From Nocardioides faecalis (lineage in GTDB: Bacteria; Actinomycetota; Actinomycetes; Propionibacteriales; Nocardioidaceae), in assembly GCF_018388425.1 (NCBI RefSeq), contig NZ_CP074406.1:744001-808000 (forward strand): a stretch of 64,000 bases of DNA, in the 5' to 3' direction. Positions within the stretch are counted from its first letter, which is position 1, and each line of letters opens with the position of its first letter. This document shows, one piece after another, positions 44,523 through 52,970 of the stretch. Under the pieces are notes generated by a model that worked only from the letters and a program-made list of their open reading frames with translations, did not search any database and was not told the origin of the DNA. A program made the position numbers and the translations under genes.

Positions 44523-45392
44523 ATGGACCTCACCCACGCCTTCCAGGTGCCGGCCGACCTCGACGAGACCTGGACGACCTTCGGCGACATCGCCGGCCTC
44601 GCCGAGTGCTTCCCGGGCGCCCAGGTCACCTCCGTCGACACCGACGACGACGGCGCGCCCACCTTCGAGGGCACGTGCAAGGTCAAGCTCGGCCCGATCG
44701 CGCTGGTCTACGCCGGCGCGGGGCGCTTCGTGGAGCGCGACGAGAAGGAGTACCGGTTCGTGGTGCACGCCAAGGGCCGCGACAAGCGCGGCAACGGCAC
44801 CGCCGGCGCGAAGGTCACCGTCACGATGAAGGCCGTGGAGCCCGACGAGTCGGGGGAGCAGACCCGGGTGGAGGTGGTCACCGACCTGGCCATCACCGGC
44901 AAGCCCGCGCAGTTCGGGCGCGGCGTGATGCAGGACGTCTCCGACAAGCTGCTCAGCCAGTTCGTCGCGCGGCTCGAGGAGCGGATGGTGGCCCCGGCCC
45001 AACCGGCCGAGGTCGGTGCCGGCCAGGGGACCGGTCTGGAGACCGACCAGGACGGTGGTCCGGCGTCGGTGCCCACCGGCGCCGCTGCGGTGGACGCTCC
45101 CGGTGAGGACCAGGACGCCGGGCCCGCGTCCGCCCCGCCGCCCGACCCCGACGGCGGCGGCCCCACCTCGATGGGCCGGCCGGTGGGCGTGGGCCCGTCG
45201 GCGGGCCAGCCGGCGGGCCAGTCGGTGGGGCGGGCTCCGACCGCCGACGACGCCCTCGACCTCGGCTCCGCGGTGCTGCCGGTGCTCGTGAAGAGCTACG
45301 GCAAGCGGGTCGCGCTCGGGCTGGCGGTGCTGCTCGCCCTCGGCGTGGTGCTGCGCCGCCGGCGCAACCGACGCAACCGGCGCCACTGGTAG
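44523..45392 (+). CDS. coxG: CoxG-like SRPBCC protein with C-terminal membrane anchor
   Basis: The 289-residue protein contains an SRPBCC/CoxG domain (FQVPADLDETWTTFGDIAGLAECFPGAQV at the start and ARFGRGV-like FGRGVMQDVSDKLLSQF at about 130-150). A Pro/Gly/Asp-rich linker of about 80 residues follows, then one hydrophobic helix (VALGLAVLLALGVVL) with an Arg/Asn-rich end. CoxG recruits CO dehydrogenase to the membrane, and the tail anchor here fits that. It closes the coxSLMG operon, 9 bp after coxM. Confidence 0.88.
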   Translation: MDLTHAFQVPADLDETWTTFGDIAGLAECFPGAQVTSVDTDDDGAPTFEGTCKVKLGPIALVYAGAGRFVERDEKEYRFVVHAKGRDKRGNGTAGAKVTVTMKAVEPDESGEQTRVEVVTDLAITGKPAQFGRGVMQDVSDKLLSQFVARLEERMVAPAQPAEVGAGQGTGLETDQDGGPASVPTGAAAVDAPGEDQDAGPASAPPPDPDGGGPTSMGRPVGVGPSAGQPAGQSVGRAPTADDALDLGSAVLPVLVKSYGKRVALGLAVLLALGVVLRRRRNRRNRRHW

Positions 45393-45426
45393 GACCGGGA
45401 AGGCTGGACGGCGCGACGCTCCCGGC

Positions 45427-46128
45427 TCACCAGGAGTTGGGGCGGGAGTAGTCGCGGTCGCGGTAGAGCTCCTCGTCGTCGCGACGCTGCTCGAGGCCCT
45501 GCTTGTTGTTGCGCTCCAGCCGCTCCTCGCGCGGGTCCGGGCCGCTCTGGTCGCCCTCGGGGTCCTCGCCCGGGTTGTTGGGCGGCGGCTGTTGCGGCTC
45601 CGGCTTGGCCTCCTCCATCTTCTTGCGCAGCCGCTCGTCGACCTCGGCGGCGTCCTCGGTCTGCTTCTCGCCCCGGCCGGAGTCGGTGGGGCAGTCGCCG
45701 CCGGCCAGGGCGGTGATCCCCGCCTGCCAGGCGTCCAGCGCGTCGCCGGTGGCGCCCTTCTCCAGCGCCAGGTCGCCGACCGCCTCGTGCACCAGCGCCA
45801 GGTTGATCCGCACCGTGCACTCGTCGCGGCGCGGCACCGACTCCAACGCGGTCTCGTAGGCGGCGATCGCGTCCGGCCAGGCGCCGTCGGTGTGCAGGCT
45901 GGTGCCCTCGTCGAAGTGCGCGATCCACGGCTGCAGCCAGTTGCGGGACTGGTTGGCCAGGAAGTGGTCGGTGGCCGCGGCGTAGTCGGCGTCGTCGTAG
46001 GCCGCGCGGCCGGCGGAGTCGTGGTGCCGCATCAGCGCCACGTGCACCGCGAAGGCCGCGACCAGCAGCGCCGGCAGCACGCCGGCGAGCATCAGCAGCC
46101 GGCGTCGACGGGGGTCGAGCCTGATCAT
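45427..46128 (-). CDS. TPR-type Bat operon protein (BatC-like)
   Basis: The 233-residue protein has one N-terminal transmembrane helix (LLMLAGVLPALLVAAFAVHVALM), then helical repeats with TPR-like spacing (AAYDDADYAAATDHFLANQ; DAIAAYETALESV; INLALVHEAVG). A Pro/Glu/Asp/Asn-rich, Arg-rich end follows. Position as the last gene of a MoxR-DUF58-VWA-VWA set matches the Bacteroides aerotolerance (Bat) operon, where BatC is a TPR protein. The ATG overlaps the VWA gene stop and has GAGGAGG upstream. Confidence 0.75.
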   Translation of the reverse strand: MIRLDPRRRRLLMLAGVLPALLVAAFAVHVALMRHHDSAGRAAYDDADYAAATDHFLANQSRNWLQPWIAHFDEGTSLHTDGAWPDAIAAYETALESVPRRDECTVRINLALVHEAVGDLALEKGATGDALDAWQAGITALAGGDCPTDSGRGEKQTEDAAEVDERLRKKMEEAKPEPQQPPPNNPGEDPEGDQSGPDPREERLERNNKQGLEQRRDDEELYRDRDYSRPNSW

Positions 46129-47066
46129 CCGCGGCCTCCTCTCGGCTCCATGGCGCGCCGCGAACGCCACACCGCGCGCCACGCCGCCACCAGCTCACCT
46201 GCCAGCAGCGCGCCCAGCACCAGGCCGAACACCCAGGTCAGGTCGTGCTCCGCGCCCTGCGCGGCGCCACGCTCGCTGTCGTCGTACGACGGGGAGAGGT
46301 CGGCCACGACGCGGTCGAGGTCCTCGGCGCTCTCGGCGTCGCCGCGGTCGACGTAGTCGACGTCGAGCTCCTCGGCGATCTCGCGCAGGTTGTCGGGGTC
46401 GGCCCGGGAGATGGCGCTCTGGTTGGTCTCCGGGTCGTCCACGAGGCCGTCGGCGTCGCTCAGGTCGGCGGCGGCGGGCATCGGGGCGCCCTGCTCGGTG
46501 CCGTAGCCCAGCACCACGCCGCCCGCGACGAGGTCGGCGACGTCGGCGAAGGAGTGGTCCTCGCCGCCGGCGGCACCGCCCGTGTCCTCGCCGTCGCCGA
46601 CGTAGACCACCACCCGGCGCCGGTCGGGCCGCTGCTCGGCGACCCGCTCCAGCACCTCGGTCAGCTCGGGCACCGGACGGTCCGCGCGAGAGCCGACCCC
46701 GTCCTTGGGGCCCTCCAGGTAGAGGGTGTCGACCGCGGCGCGGAAGGCGTTGACGTCGGTGGAGAAGGGCAGCACGAGGCGGGCCTCGGCGCCGAAGGCC
46801 AGCATGCCGAAGCGGGCGCCGGGCACCTCCTCGGCGAGCGCGGTCAGGTCCGCCTTCGCGGCGGTGATCCGCGGGCTGCGGTCGGCGGCGTCGAGGGCGG
46901 CCATGGACCGGGTCCGGTCCACCACCACCAGCACGTCGATGTCGGCGGCCTGCGTGGCCACGTCGGCCTGCCCGAACCCGGGGCGCAGCAGCACCGCCAC
47001 GAACGCCAGCACGATCCCGATCCGGCGCAGCGCCACCAGCACGTCGCGGGTCCCCAGGCCGTTCAC
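46125..47066 (-). CDS. VWA-domain membrane protein (BatB-like)
   Basis: The 313-residue protein has an N-terminal transmembrane helix, a VWA domain with MIDAS-like DRTRSM (Asp-x-Thr-x-Ser) at about 47 and a C-terminal helix (VFGLVLGALLAGELVAAW). The MIDAS is close to, but not exactly, the usual DxSxS. It would form a membrane complex with the neighbouring VWA protein. The GTG at 47066 overlaps the upstream stop (GTGA); the longer frame to 47120 is not supported. Confidence 0.78.
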   Translation of the reverse strand: MNGLGTRDVLVALRRIGIVLAFVAVLLRPGFGQADVATQAADIDVLVVVDRTRSMAALDAADRSPRITAAKADLTALAEEVPGARFGMLAFGAEARLVLPFSTDVNAFRAAVDTLYLEGPKDGVGSRADRPVPELTEVLERVAEQRPDRRRVVVYVGDGEDTGGAAGGEDHSFADVADLVAGGVVLGYGTEQGAPMPAAADLSDADGLVDDPETNQSAISRADPDNLREIAEELDVDYVDRGDAESAEDLDRVVADLSPSYDDSERGAAQGAEHDLTWVFGLVLGALLAGELVAAWRAVWRSRRAMEPRGGRG

Positions 47067-48184
47067 CGCTGACCTCCCGGACGGCGCGCACGGAGGGCGA
47101 GCACGCCTTCGACCAGCCACACCAGGAGCAGGCCGCCGATCCCGATCCCGGCCAGCGTGATGCCGAGCTCGGGCCGGTCGCGCACCTGCACCAGCGGCGG
47201 CCGGTCGATCGGCGTCGCCTCGAGCTGGCCGATGGCCTCGACCACCGCGGCCGCGGAGCCGTCCTCGCCGAGCAGCGAGAAGGTGCCGCTGGTGCTGCGC
47301 ACCGCCTCCTCGAACTGGCGCAGCGCACTCGGCCGCTCCGCCGTCGCGGGAGCCGCGATGCCGTGCACCACCACGTCGCGCTCCACCGCGAGGCCGGCGG
47401 CCGACGTGACGTCGTAGATGCCCTCGCCGATCGGCTCGTTGTCGGAGGCCAGCACGATCGCCCGGCTGCGCTCCTCCTCACGGCGGTCGAAGCGCTGCAC
47501 GCAGGACGCCAGGCCGTCGCCGAGCTGGGACTGCACGCCCCAGTCGACGACGGTGCCGGCGGTGTAGAGCGCATACTCGTCGCTGTAGATGCCGCCGGCG
47601 CCGAACGCGGCCTCGGCCTCGGTGAGCCGCTCCACGACGAAGTCGTAGTCGTCGGTGAGCGGGAAGATGTTGATCGCCACACCGCTCCAGATGGTCAGCC
47701 CCACCCGCTCGCCCTGCAGGCCGTCGACGATGGTGCGGAACTCGCGGAGCACGGCGGCGTCCACCTCCGCCATCGAGCCGGAGGCGTCCAGGCACAGCAT
47801 GATGTCGCGGCTGCGGTCGTCGACGCTCGTGGCCTGCCGCTCCTGCACCCGCCCGGCGAGCACGATCGCGCCGGAGACGGCGACGAGGGCTGCGAGGCTG
47901 GCGCAGGCCCCGATCACGACGCGGCGCCGCAGCAGCGCGCGGTAGCGGGGCAGGGCCTGCAGCCGGGCGGCGTGGGCGACGTACGCCGCCGAGGACGGGG
48001 TGCGGCCCGGCCACAGCGCGCTGAGCACCAGCAGCACGAGCACGACCACCGCCAGCGCCAGCACCAGCCAGGGCCAGCGCAGCCCGGTGTCGTCGCCGAC
48101 CATCGGGTGCGGGGCGCCCGGCACACCCGCGGCGAGGGCGCCCAGCGTGCTCAGCCCCGATGTGCTCAATGTGCTCAGCCCCAT
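47063..48184 (-). CDS. VWA-domain membrane protein (BatA-like)
   Basis: The 373-residue protein has two hydrophobic segments near the N-terminus (around residues 38-58 and 88-108) and a VWA domain with a full MIDAS LDASGSMAEV at about residue 134. A C-terminal helix (LGITLAGIGIGGLLLVWLVEGVLAL) ends the protein. It is the first of two consecutive VWA proteins, as batA and batB are. It overlaps the DUF58-side hypothetical gene by 10 bp. The start ATG 48184 lies in a region of Ser/Thr-Leu repeats; ATG at codon 28 is an alternative. Confidence 0.78.
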   Translation of the reverse strand: MGLSTLSTSGLSTLGALAAGVPGAPHPMVGDDTGLRWPWLVLALAVVVLVLLVLSALWPGRTPSSAAYVAHAARLQALPRYRALLRRRVVIGACASLAALVAVSGAIVLAGRVQERQATSVDDRSRDIMLCLDASGSMAEVDAAVLREFRTIVDGLQGERVGLTIWSGVAINIFPLTDDYDFVVERLTEAEAAFGAGGIYSDEYALYTAGTVVDWGVQSQLGDGLASCVQRFDRREEERSRAIVLASDNEPIGEGIYDVTSAAGLAVERDVVVHGIAAPATAERPSALRQFEEAVRSTSGTFSLLGEDGSAAAVVEAIGQLEATPIDRPPLVQVRDRPELGITLAGIGIGGLLLVWLVEGVLALRARRPGGQR

Positions 48185-48657
48185 GTGCTCACCAGCCTGC
48201 GGGCGTGGGCGACGGCGTCGGCGAACCGCTCGGCGGCGATCGCGTCGTCGGGGGCGAACTCGGGCGGGTACATCAGCTCGATCGCCTCGGTGAGCTCCGG
48301 CGGGGCGCTGCTGCGGAAGTCGGCGAGCGCCATGCTCCGCGCCGGCAGCGTGGTCACGCTCGCGACGTAGGAGCGCACCACCTCGCTGAGCCCCTGGTGG
48401 CCGTCGCGGGCGGAGAGCTCACCGGCCTGCACCTGGGCCACCAGCGCGTCGAGCCGGGAGAGGTGCACGGCGCGCAGGCCGGGGGTGTCGACGTCGACGC
48501 GCACGACCTTCGGCGGGCGTGGCGGCCGGGTCAGCCACCAGGACAGCACGTAGTAGGCGACGACCAGCACCGCCAGCGCCACGGCGAGCCACAGCCACAG
48601 CGAGGAGTGCGCGACCGGGCCGGTGAACTCGGCCGGCATGTCATCGGCGGCGCGCAT
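48175..48657 (-). CDS. Small membrane protein of the Bat operon (DUF4381-like)
   Basis: The 160-residue protein has one transmembrane helix (LWLWLAVALAVLVVAYYVLSWWL) and a cytoplasmic helical domain (QGLSEVVRSYVASVTTL; ALADFRSSAPPELTEAIELMYPPEF; RFADAVAHARRLV). This matches the third gene of bacterial MoxR-DUF58-VWA operons. The ATG at 48657 follows GGAGAGG and overlaps the DUF58 gene; ATG 48639 is an alternative. Confidence 0.7.
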   Translation of the reverse strand: MRAADDMPAEFTGPVAHSSLWLWLAVALAVLVVAYYVLSWWLTRPPRPPKVVRVDVDTPGLRAVHLSRLDALVAQVQAGELSARDGHQGLSEVVRSYVASVTTLPARSMALADFRSSAPPELTEAIELMYPPEFAPDDAIAAERFADAVAHARRLVSTWG

Positions 48658-49546
48658 GCCGGTGCCTCTCCAGCAGCCGGTGCACCGCACCGATCGCCGA
48701 GTCGGTGTCGTGCACCCGCTCGTGCACCACACCCAGGTGCTCGAGCCGGCGCCGCAGCTGCTGCTCCTCGGTGGCCAGCAGGGCGGCGTACTCCTCGTGC
48801 AGGCGGCGGTCGCGGCGCAACCAGCCGGGCACCTGCGCGGAGGTGTCGACGTCGACGAGCCGGCGCCCACCGACGGCGGCGCCGGTGGGGTCCAGGTCGC
48901 CGATGGTCAAGAACAGCACCTCGTGCTGGGCGGTCAGCCGGCGCAGCATCTCCGCGGCCGGCTCGGTGATCGTGGTGTCGTCGCAGATCACCACGAGGAT
49001 GGTGCGGCGCCGCACGGTGCGCACCACGTAGCGCAGCAGCGCGGCCAGGTCGCTGTGCGCGCCCTCAGGGGTGGTGGCGTCGTGCACCGCGCCCAGCAGC
49101 CGCTCCAGGTGCAGCTCGCCGCCCTCCGCGCGCCGGCCGTGCTGGCCGGCGGCGTCGCCGTGCACCAGGCCGACGAGGTCGCCGTGCTGGACGGCCAGGT
49201 AGCCCATGACCCCGGCGACGAAGACGGCCAGGTCCCGCTTGGAGGTCTCGGCTGCGCCGGGCTGGAGCCGGTTGAGCGCGGCCATGCTGCGGCCCGTGGA
49301 GACGCACAGCAGCACGGTGTGCTTGCGCTCGGCGACGTACCGCTTGATCAGCGGAGTCCGGGTGCGCGCGGAGGCCTTCCAGTCGATGTCCTTCACGTCG
49401 TCGCCGCGCACGTACTCGCGCAGGTCGTTGAAGTCGATGCCGCGCCCGGTGTGGATCGCCGCGTAGTCGCCCTCCAGCAGCCCCCGGACGCGGCGGTGGG
49501 CGTGGATCGAGAGCCGCGTCCGGACCCGGGTGAGATGCGCGGTCAC
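48641..49546 (-). CDS. DUF58 domain protein
   Basis: The 301-residue protein contains the DUF58 core: RGIDFNDLREYVRGDDVKDIDWKASARTRTPLIKRYVAERKH (about 35-76, in part), and a VWA-like LCVSTGRSMAALN at about 80. In other bacteria it accompanies a MoxR ATPase. It has no transmembrane segment. The GTG start at 49546 is 17 bp after the MoxR stop (49563), so they belong to one operon. Confidence 0.88.
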   Translation of the reverse strand: MTAHLTRVRTRLSIHAHRRVRGLLEGDYAAIHTGRGIDFNDLREYVRGDDVKDIDWKASARTRTPLIKRYVAERKHTVLLCVSTGRSMAALNRLQPGAAETSKRDLAVFVAGVMGYLAVQHGDLVGLVHGDAAGQHGRRAEGGELHLERLLGAVHDATTPEGAHSDLAALLRYVVRTVRRRTILVVICDDTTITEPAAEMLRRLTAQHEVLFLTIGDLDPTGAAVGGRRLVDVDTSAQVPGWLRRDRRLHEEYAALLATEEQQLRRRLEHLGVVHERVHDTDSAIGAVHRLLERHRHARRR

Positions 49547-49562
49547 GGCCGCCTCGCCACCG

Positions 49563-50600
49563 TCACGGGGTGGGGACGGCCCGGAAGACGGCGTCGATCA
49601 CCGTCTCGGGTCGCACCCGGTCGGCGAGGGCCTCGAAGCTGAGGTGGATGCGGTGGCGCAGCACCGAGTGCCGCAGCTCGCGGATGTCCTCGGGGATCAC
49701 GTAGTGCCGGCCCTGGACGACCGCCATCGCCCGGGCGGCCTGGAAGAACGCGATCGAGCCGCGCGGGCTGGCGCCGATCTCGACGTAGGAGCCGAGCTCG
49801 GGGCCGAGCAGCCGGCCGACGTCGCGGGTGGCGCGGATGAGGGCGACGATGTAGCGCTTGATCGCCGGGTCGACGTACACGCGGCCGACCTGGGCCTGCA
49901 GGCGGGCGACGTCGGCGGTGGTGGCGACCGCGGAGATGTCGGCCATGTGCGCGCCGAGGGTGCCGTCGCCGATGCGCTCGAGCACCATCAGCTCGTCGTC
50001 CTCGCCCGGGTAGTCGACGATCTCCTTGAGCAGGAACCGGTCCATCTGGGCGTGCGGGAGGACGTAGGTGCCCTCCTCCTCGATCGGGTTCTGCGTGGCG
50101 AGCACCATGAACGGGTCCGGCAGCGGGTGGATGGTGCCCGCGATCGAGGTCTGCCGCTCCTGCATCGCCTCCAGCAGCGCCGACTGCGTCTTCGCGCTGG
50201 CGCGGTTGATCTCGTCGAGCAGCACGAAGTTGGCGTGCACCGGGCCGAGCTGGGTCTCGAACTCGTGGCGGCGCGGGTCGTAGACCTGCGTGCCGATGAT
50301 GTCGCTGGGCAGCAGGTCCGGCGTGCACTGGATCCGGGAGAACCGCGCGTCGACCGCCTGGGCCAGGGTCGAGGAGGCCAGCGTCTTGGCCAGGCCGGGC
50401 ACGCTCTCCAGCAGCACGTGGCCCTCGGCGAGCAGCGTGACCAGCAGCGCGGTGCGGACCCGGTGCTGACCCACCACCCGGCTGGAGAACGCCTCGGAGA
50501 TCCGTCCCAGGACGGCCGTCGCCTGCTCCAGCTCGCCCGGGGTGAGCGGGCCCGCGCTGCCCAGCGACGGGTTGGTGGGCGACTCGAAGACCTCGGTCAT
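49563..50600 (-). CDS. MoxR family AAA+ ATPase
   Basis: The 345-residue ATPase has Walker A SVPGLAKTLASS near 70, Walker B VLLDEINRASAKTQSALLEAMQERQ near 136 and sensor 1 VLATQNPIEEEGTYVLPHAQMDRF. A lid with GASPRGSIAFFQAARAMAVVQGR follows. It opens the Bat-type operon. A longer open frame reaches 50795, but ATG 50600, the first Met before the conserved core, is used. This copy is the 'MRP' class, distinct from the CoxD-like one at 35839. Confidence 0.9.
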   Translation of the reverse strand: MTEVFESPTNPSLGSAGPLTPGELEQATAVLGRISEAFSSRVVGQHRVRTALLVTLLAEGHVLLESVPGLAKTLASSTLAQAVDARFSRIQCTPDLLPSDIIGTQVYDPRRHEFETQLGPVHANFVLLDEINRASAKTQSALLEAMQERQTSIAGTIHPLPDPFMVLATQNPIEEEGTYVLPHAQMDRFLLKEIVDYPGEDDELMVLERIGDGTLGAHMADISAVATTADVARLQAQVGRVYVDPAIKRYIVALIRATRDVGRLLGPELGSYVEIGASPRGSIAFFQAARAMAVVQGRHYVIPEDIRELRHSVLRHRIHLSFEALADRVRPETVIDAVFRAVPTP

Positions 50601-50697
50601 GGGGGCGGCACTCCTACGGTCGGGGTGATGTCGTCGGAACCCTCGGGCCGACGCGCTCAGCATGCCTCGCGGCCGCTGAGGACAACCTACTTCTCGG

Positions 50698-50712
50698 TCA
50701 TGAATGTCATGA
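50698..50712 (-). promoter_or_regulatory. Direct repeat TCATGA-ATG-TCATGA upstream of the MoxR operon
   Basis: Two TCATGA palindromes separated by three bases lie 98 nt before the MoxR start, next to a TAGGTT -10-like box (about 50685-50690). They are candidate regulatory sites only. Confidence 0.3.
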
Positions 50713-50727
50713 GCGGTGTGCCGCGGC

Positions 50728-51552
50728 TCAGGGGCCCGACAGCAGCCGGGACCGCAGCGCCTCGTCGCGCCGCAGCCGGACCAGGTCGCGGTCACGGCGC
50801 TCGGCGACCACCGCGAGCAGGATCAGCTCCGGCGGCGCGCCGGGCGGCGGGGCGGGGGAGACGTGGGGCAGCACGTCGCCCAGCAGCGCGGTCGCCACCC
50901 GGTGCCGGGAGGCGGGGTCCAGGGTGGGCAGCCGGGCCAGGAACTGCCGTACGGCGAGCGCGGTGCCCACCGGCAGCGAGCCGAGGTCGGTACGACGCGC
51001 CCACGCCGCCAGCGCCGGCGGCATCGGCGCGGGAGCGGGCAGGCGCAGCGTGACGCGGGAGCGGACGACGTACGTGCCGGCGGCGTAGTCGCCCAGCCGC
51101 TTGCCCCGGGTGCTGAGCATCACCGAGAAGAACGCCGGGGCGCCGGTGAAGGCGTAGATCTCCACGAACCCGATCAGCGCCCGGACCAGAGCGTGGTGGA
51201 AGCTGATCGGGCCACCGTCGTCGCGGACCGTGCGCAGGCCGAAGGCGAGCTTGCCCAGGGAGCGCCCGCGGGTCAGCGTCTCCAGGGTGGCCGGCCACAC
51301 CAGGAAGGTGAGGACCAGGGAGGCCACCAGCGCCGCGGCGGTCAGCGCCGCGTCGGAGAACGGCAGCGAGGCGACGGTGAGCAGCACGTAGCAGAGCACG
51401 AACACGGCCATCGTCGCGAGCACGTCCAGCATCCCGCTGGCCAGCCGCAGGCCGAGCGAGGCGGCCGGCAGGTCGAGCGCGACACCCTCGCCGGTGACGA
51501 GGTCGTCGGCGGTGACGGTGGCGCGGTCGGTGGCGCGGACGGTGGATGGCAT
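50728..51552 (-). CDS. RDD family membrane protein
   Basis: The 274-residue RDD protein opens with the family motif GLRLASGMLDVLATMAVFVLCYVLLT (Arg and Asp-Asp region) and carries GRSLGKLAFGLRTVRDDGG with conserved Gly-Lys. A third or fourth helix and a long C-terminal soluble part complete it. RDD proteins are thought to be transporters or membrane scaffolds. Only 43 bp separate its ATG from the divergent SpoIIM start, and TAGGCT (51560-51565 on this strand) lies 7 nt before the ATG, giving a leaderless mRNA. It may be transcribed with the Bat genes downstream. Confidence 0.88.
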   Translation of the reverse strand: MPSTVRATDRATVTADDLVTGEGVALDLPAASLGLRLASGMLDVLATMAVFVLCYVLLTVASLPFSDAALTAAALVASLVLTFLVWPATLETLTRGRSLGKLAFGLRTVRDDGGPISFHHALVRALIGFVEIYAFTGAPAFFSVMLSTRGKRLGDYAAGTYVVRSRVTLRLPAPAPMPPALAAWARRTDLGSLPVGTALAVRQFLARLPTLDPASRHRVATALLGDVLPHVSPAPPPGAPPELILLAVVAERRDRDLVRLRRDEALRSRLLSGP

Positions 51553-51595
51553 CGCGGACAGCCTAGGGCGTGCGCGGCGCCGTACCCTGTCGCTC

Positions 51596-52600
51596 GTGCC
51601 CCGCATCGATCTCGACGCCTACGTGGCGGCCCACTCCCACACGTGGGCGCGGCTGGAGCGCCTGGTGGAGCAGCGTCGCCGCAGCGGCGCCGAGGCCGAC
51701 GAGCTGGTCGATCGCTACCAACAGGTCGCCACCCACCTGTCGGTGGTGCGTACGTCGGCCCCCGACGGCGAGCTGGTCGCCTACCTGTCCTCGCTGCTGG
51801 GCCGGGCGCGGATCGCGATGCTGGCGGCACGGGTGCCGCGGTGGCGCGGCGTGGGTCGGTTCTTCACCGAGCAGTTCCCGGCGGCGCTGTACCGGCTGCG
51901 CTGGTGGTGGCTGGGCTGCCTGGCCGGCAACGTCGCGGTGATCGCGGTGATGATGATCTGGCTGGCCGGGCACCCCGAGGTCGAGCAGAGCCTGCTCTCG
52001 CCGGCCGACGTGGACCAGCTGGTGAACAGCGACTTCGAGAGCTACTACAGCGAGAACGCCGCCAGCGCCTTCGCCACCCGGGTGTGGATCAACAACACCT
52101 GGGTCAGTGCGCTGTGCATCGCGCTCGGGATCCTCGGGGCTCCGGTGCTCTACCTGCTGTTCAACAACATCGCGAACCTGGCCATCGTCGGGTCGATCAT
52201 GGTGCGCCACGACCGGGGCGAGCTGTTCTGGGGCCTGATCATCCCGCACGGCCTGCTCGAGCTGACCTGCGTCTTCGTCGCCGGCGGCGTGGGGCTGCGG
52301 CTGTTCTGGTCCTGGATCGAGCCCGGCGACCTCACCCGGGCCGGGTCGCTGGCGAGGGCCGGGCGGACCGCGGTCACCGTCGCGATGGGCCTCGGTGTGG
52401 TGCTGTTCCTCAGCGGCCTGGTCGAGGCGTTCGTGACGCCCTCGCCGCTGCCCACCTGGGCGCGGATCGGGATCGGCGTCCTGGCCGAGGTGGCGTTCCT
52501 GACCTACGTCTTCACCCTCGGCCGGGCCGCCGCCGCCCGCGGCGCAACCGGCGACATCGGTGCTGAGCTGCTCGAGGACCGGGTGGCCACTCAGGCCTGA
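51596..52600 (+). CDS. Stage II sporulation protein M (SpoIIM) family membrane protein
   Basis: The 334-residue protein has about six hydrophobic helices, including LYRLRWWWLGCLAGNVAVIAVMMIWL near 105-130, and a SpoIIM-type segment (NNIANLAIVGSIMVRHDRGELFWGLIIPHGLLELTCVFVAGGVGL in part) with Glu/Pro/His conserved. In non-sporulating actinobacteria this family often adjoins RDD and MoxR/DUF58 genes. The GTG at 51596 is 7 nt after TACCCT (51583-51588), so it is leaderless. An N-terminal soluble helical part precedes the membrane part. Confidence 0.85.
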   Translation: MPRIDLDAYVAAHSHTWARLERLVEQRRRSGAEADELVDRYQQVATHLSVVRTSAPDGELVAYLSSLLGRARIAMLAARVPRWRGVGRFFTEQFPAALYRLRWWWLGCLAGNVAVIAVMMIWLAGHPEVEQSLLSPADVDQLVNSDFESYYSENAASAFATRVWINNTWVSALCIALGILGAPVLYLLFNNIANLAIVGSIMVRHDRGELFWGLIIPHGLLELTCVFVAGGVGLRLFWSWIEPGDLTRAGSLARAGRTAVTVAMGLGVVLFLSGLVEAFVTPSPLPTWARIGIGVLAEVAFLTYVFTLGRAAAARGATGDIGAELLEDRVATQA

Positions 52601-52839
52601 ACCGGCCGCACGCGGGCTTCGGCACGCATCTCGCGGACCGTCCGGCGCAGCACCAGCCGGGGACCCGTCACGTACAGGGCCGGGCCGAGGCAGCTCATGA
52701 GGAGCGCCAGGGCGATCCACAACGGCCGGTTCTGGCCTGCTCGTTCCCACGTCGTCGACCGGAACCGGAACATGTCCACCACGGCGAGCAGAGACGGGGC
52801 GCACGAGACCACGAGGAGGAGGAGCGGTTCCGGGATCAC
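52591..52839 (-). CDS. Small two-helix membrane protein, PLDc_N-like
   Basis: The 82-residue protein consists of two hydrophobic helices (PLLLLVVSCAPSLLAVVDMF and WIALALLMSCLGPALYVTG) joined by a loop with Trp/Arg. The second matches the PLDc_N pattern (W-x-L-L-G-P-x-L-Y), common in short actinobacterial proteins. The GTG at 52839 starts the first helix. It converges with the SpoIIM gene and overlaps it by 10 bp. Function unknown. Confidence 0.6.
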   Translation of the reverse strand: MIPEPLLLLVVSCAPSLLAVVDMFRFRSTTWERAGQNRPLWIALALLMSCLGPALYVTGPRLVLRRTVREMRAEARVRPVQA

Positions 52840-52902
52840 GGGCCGATCCTGCCAACCGCCCGGGACCCAGGGGTAGCTTTGCGCTCGACGAGCGCAGCCC
52901 GA

Positions 52903-52943
52903 CCGGTGGTTGAGGAGCGAGCGAAGCGCGCCTCGAGACCCCC
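52903..52943. repeat. Dispersed intergenic repeat of the GGTGGTTGAGGAGCGAGCGAAGC family
   Basis: GGTGGTTGAGG (52905-52915), a GCGAGCGAAGC core, and CCTCGAGACC (52931-52940) form an imperfect hairpin. I recognise this as a dispersed repeat seen in intergenic regions of Nocardioides-type genomes. It sits 28 bp beyond the stop of the DUF222/HNH gene. Confidence 0.65.
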
Positions 52944-52970
52944 GCATCTGCATGGCGGGGTCCGCGTGGG

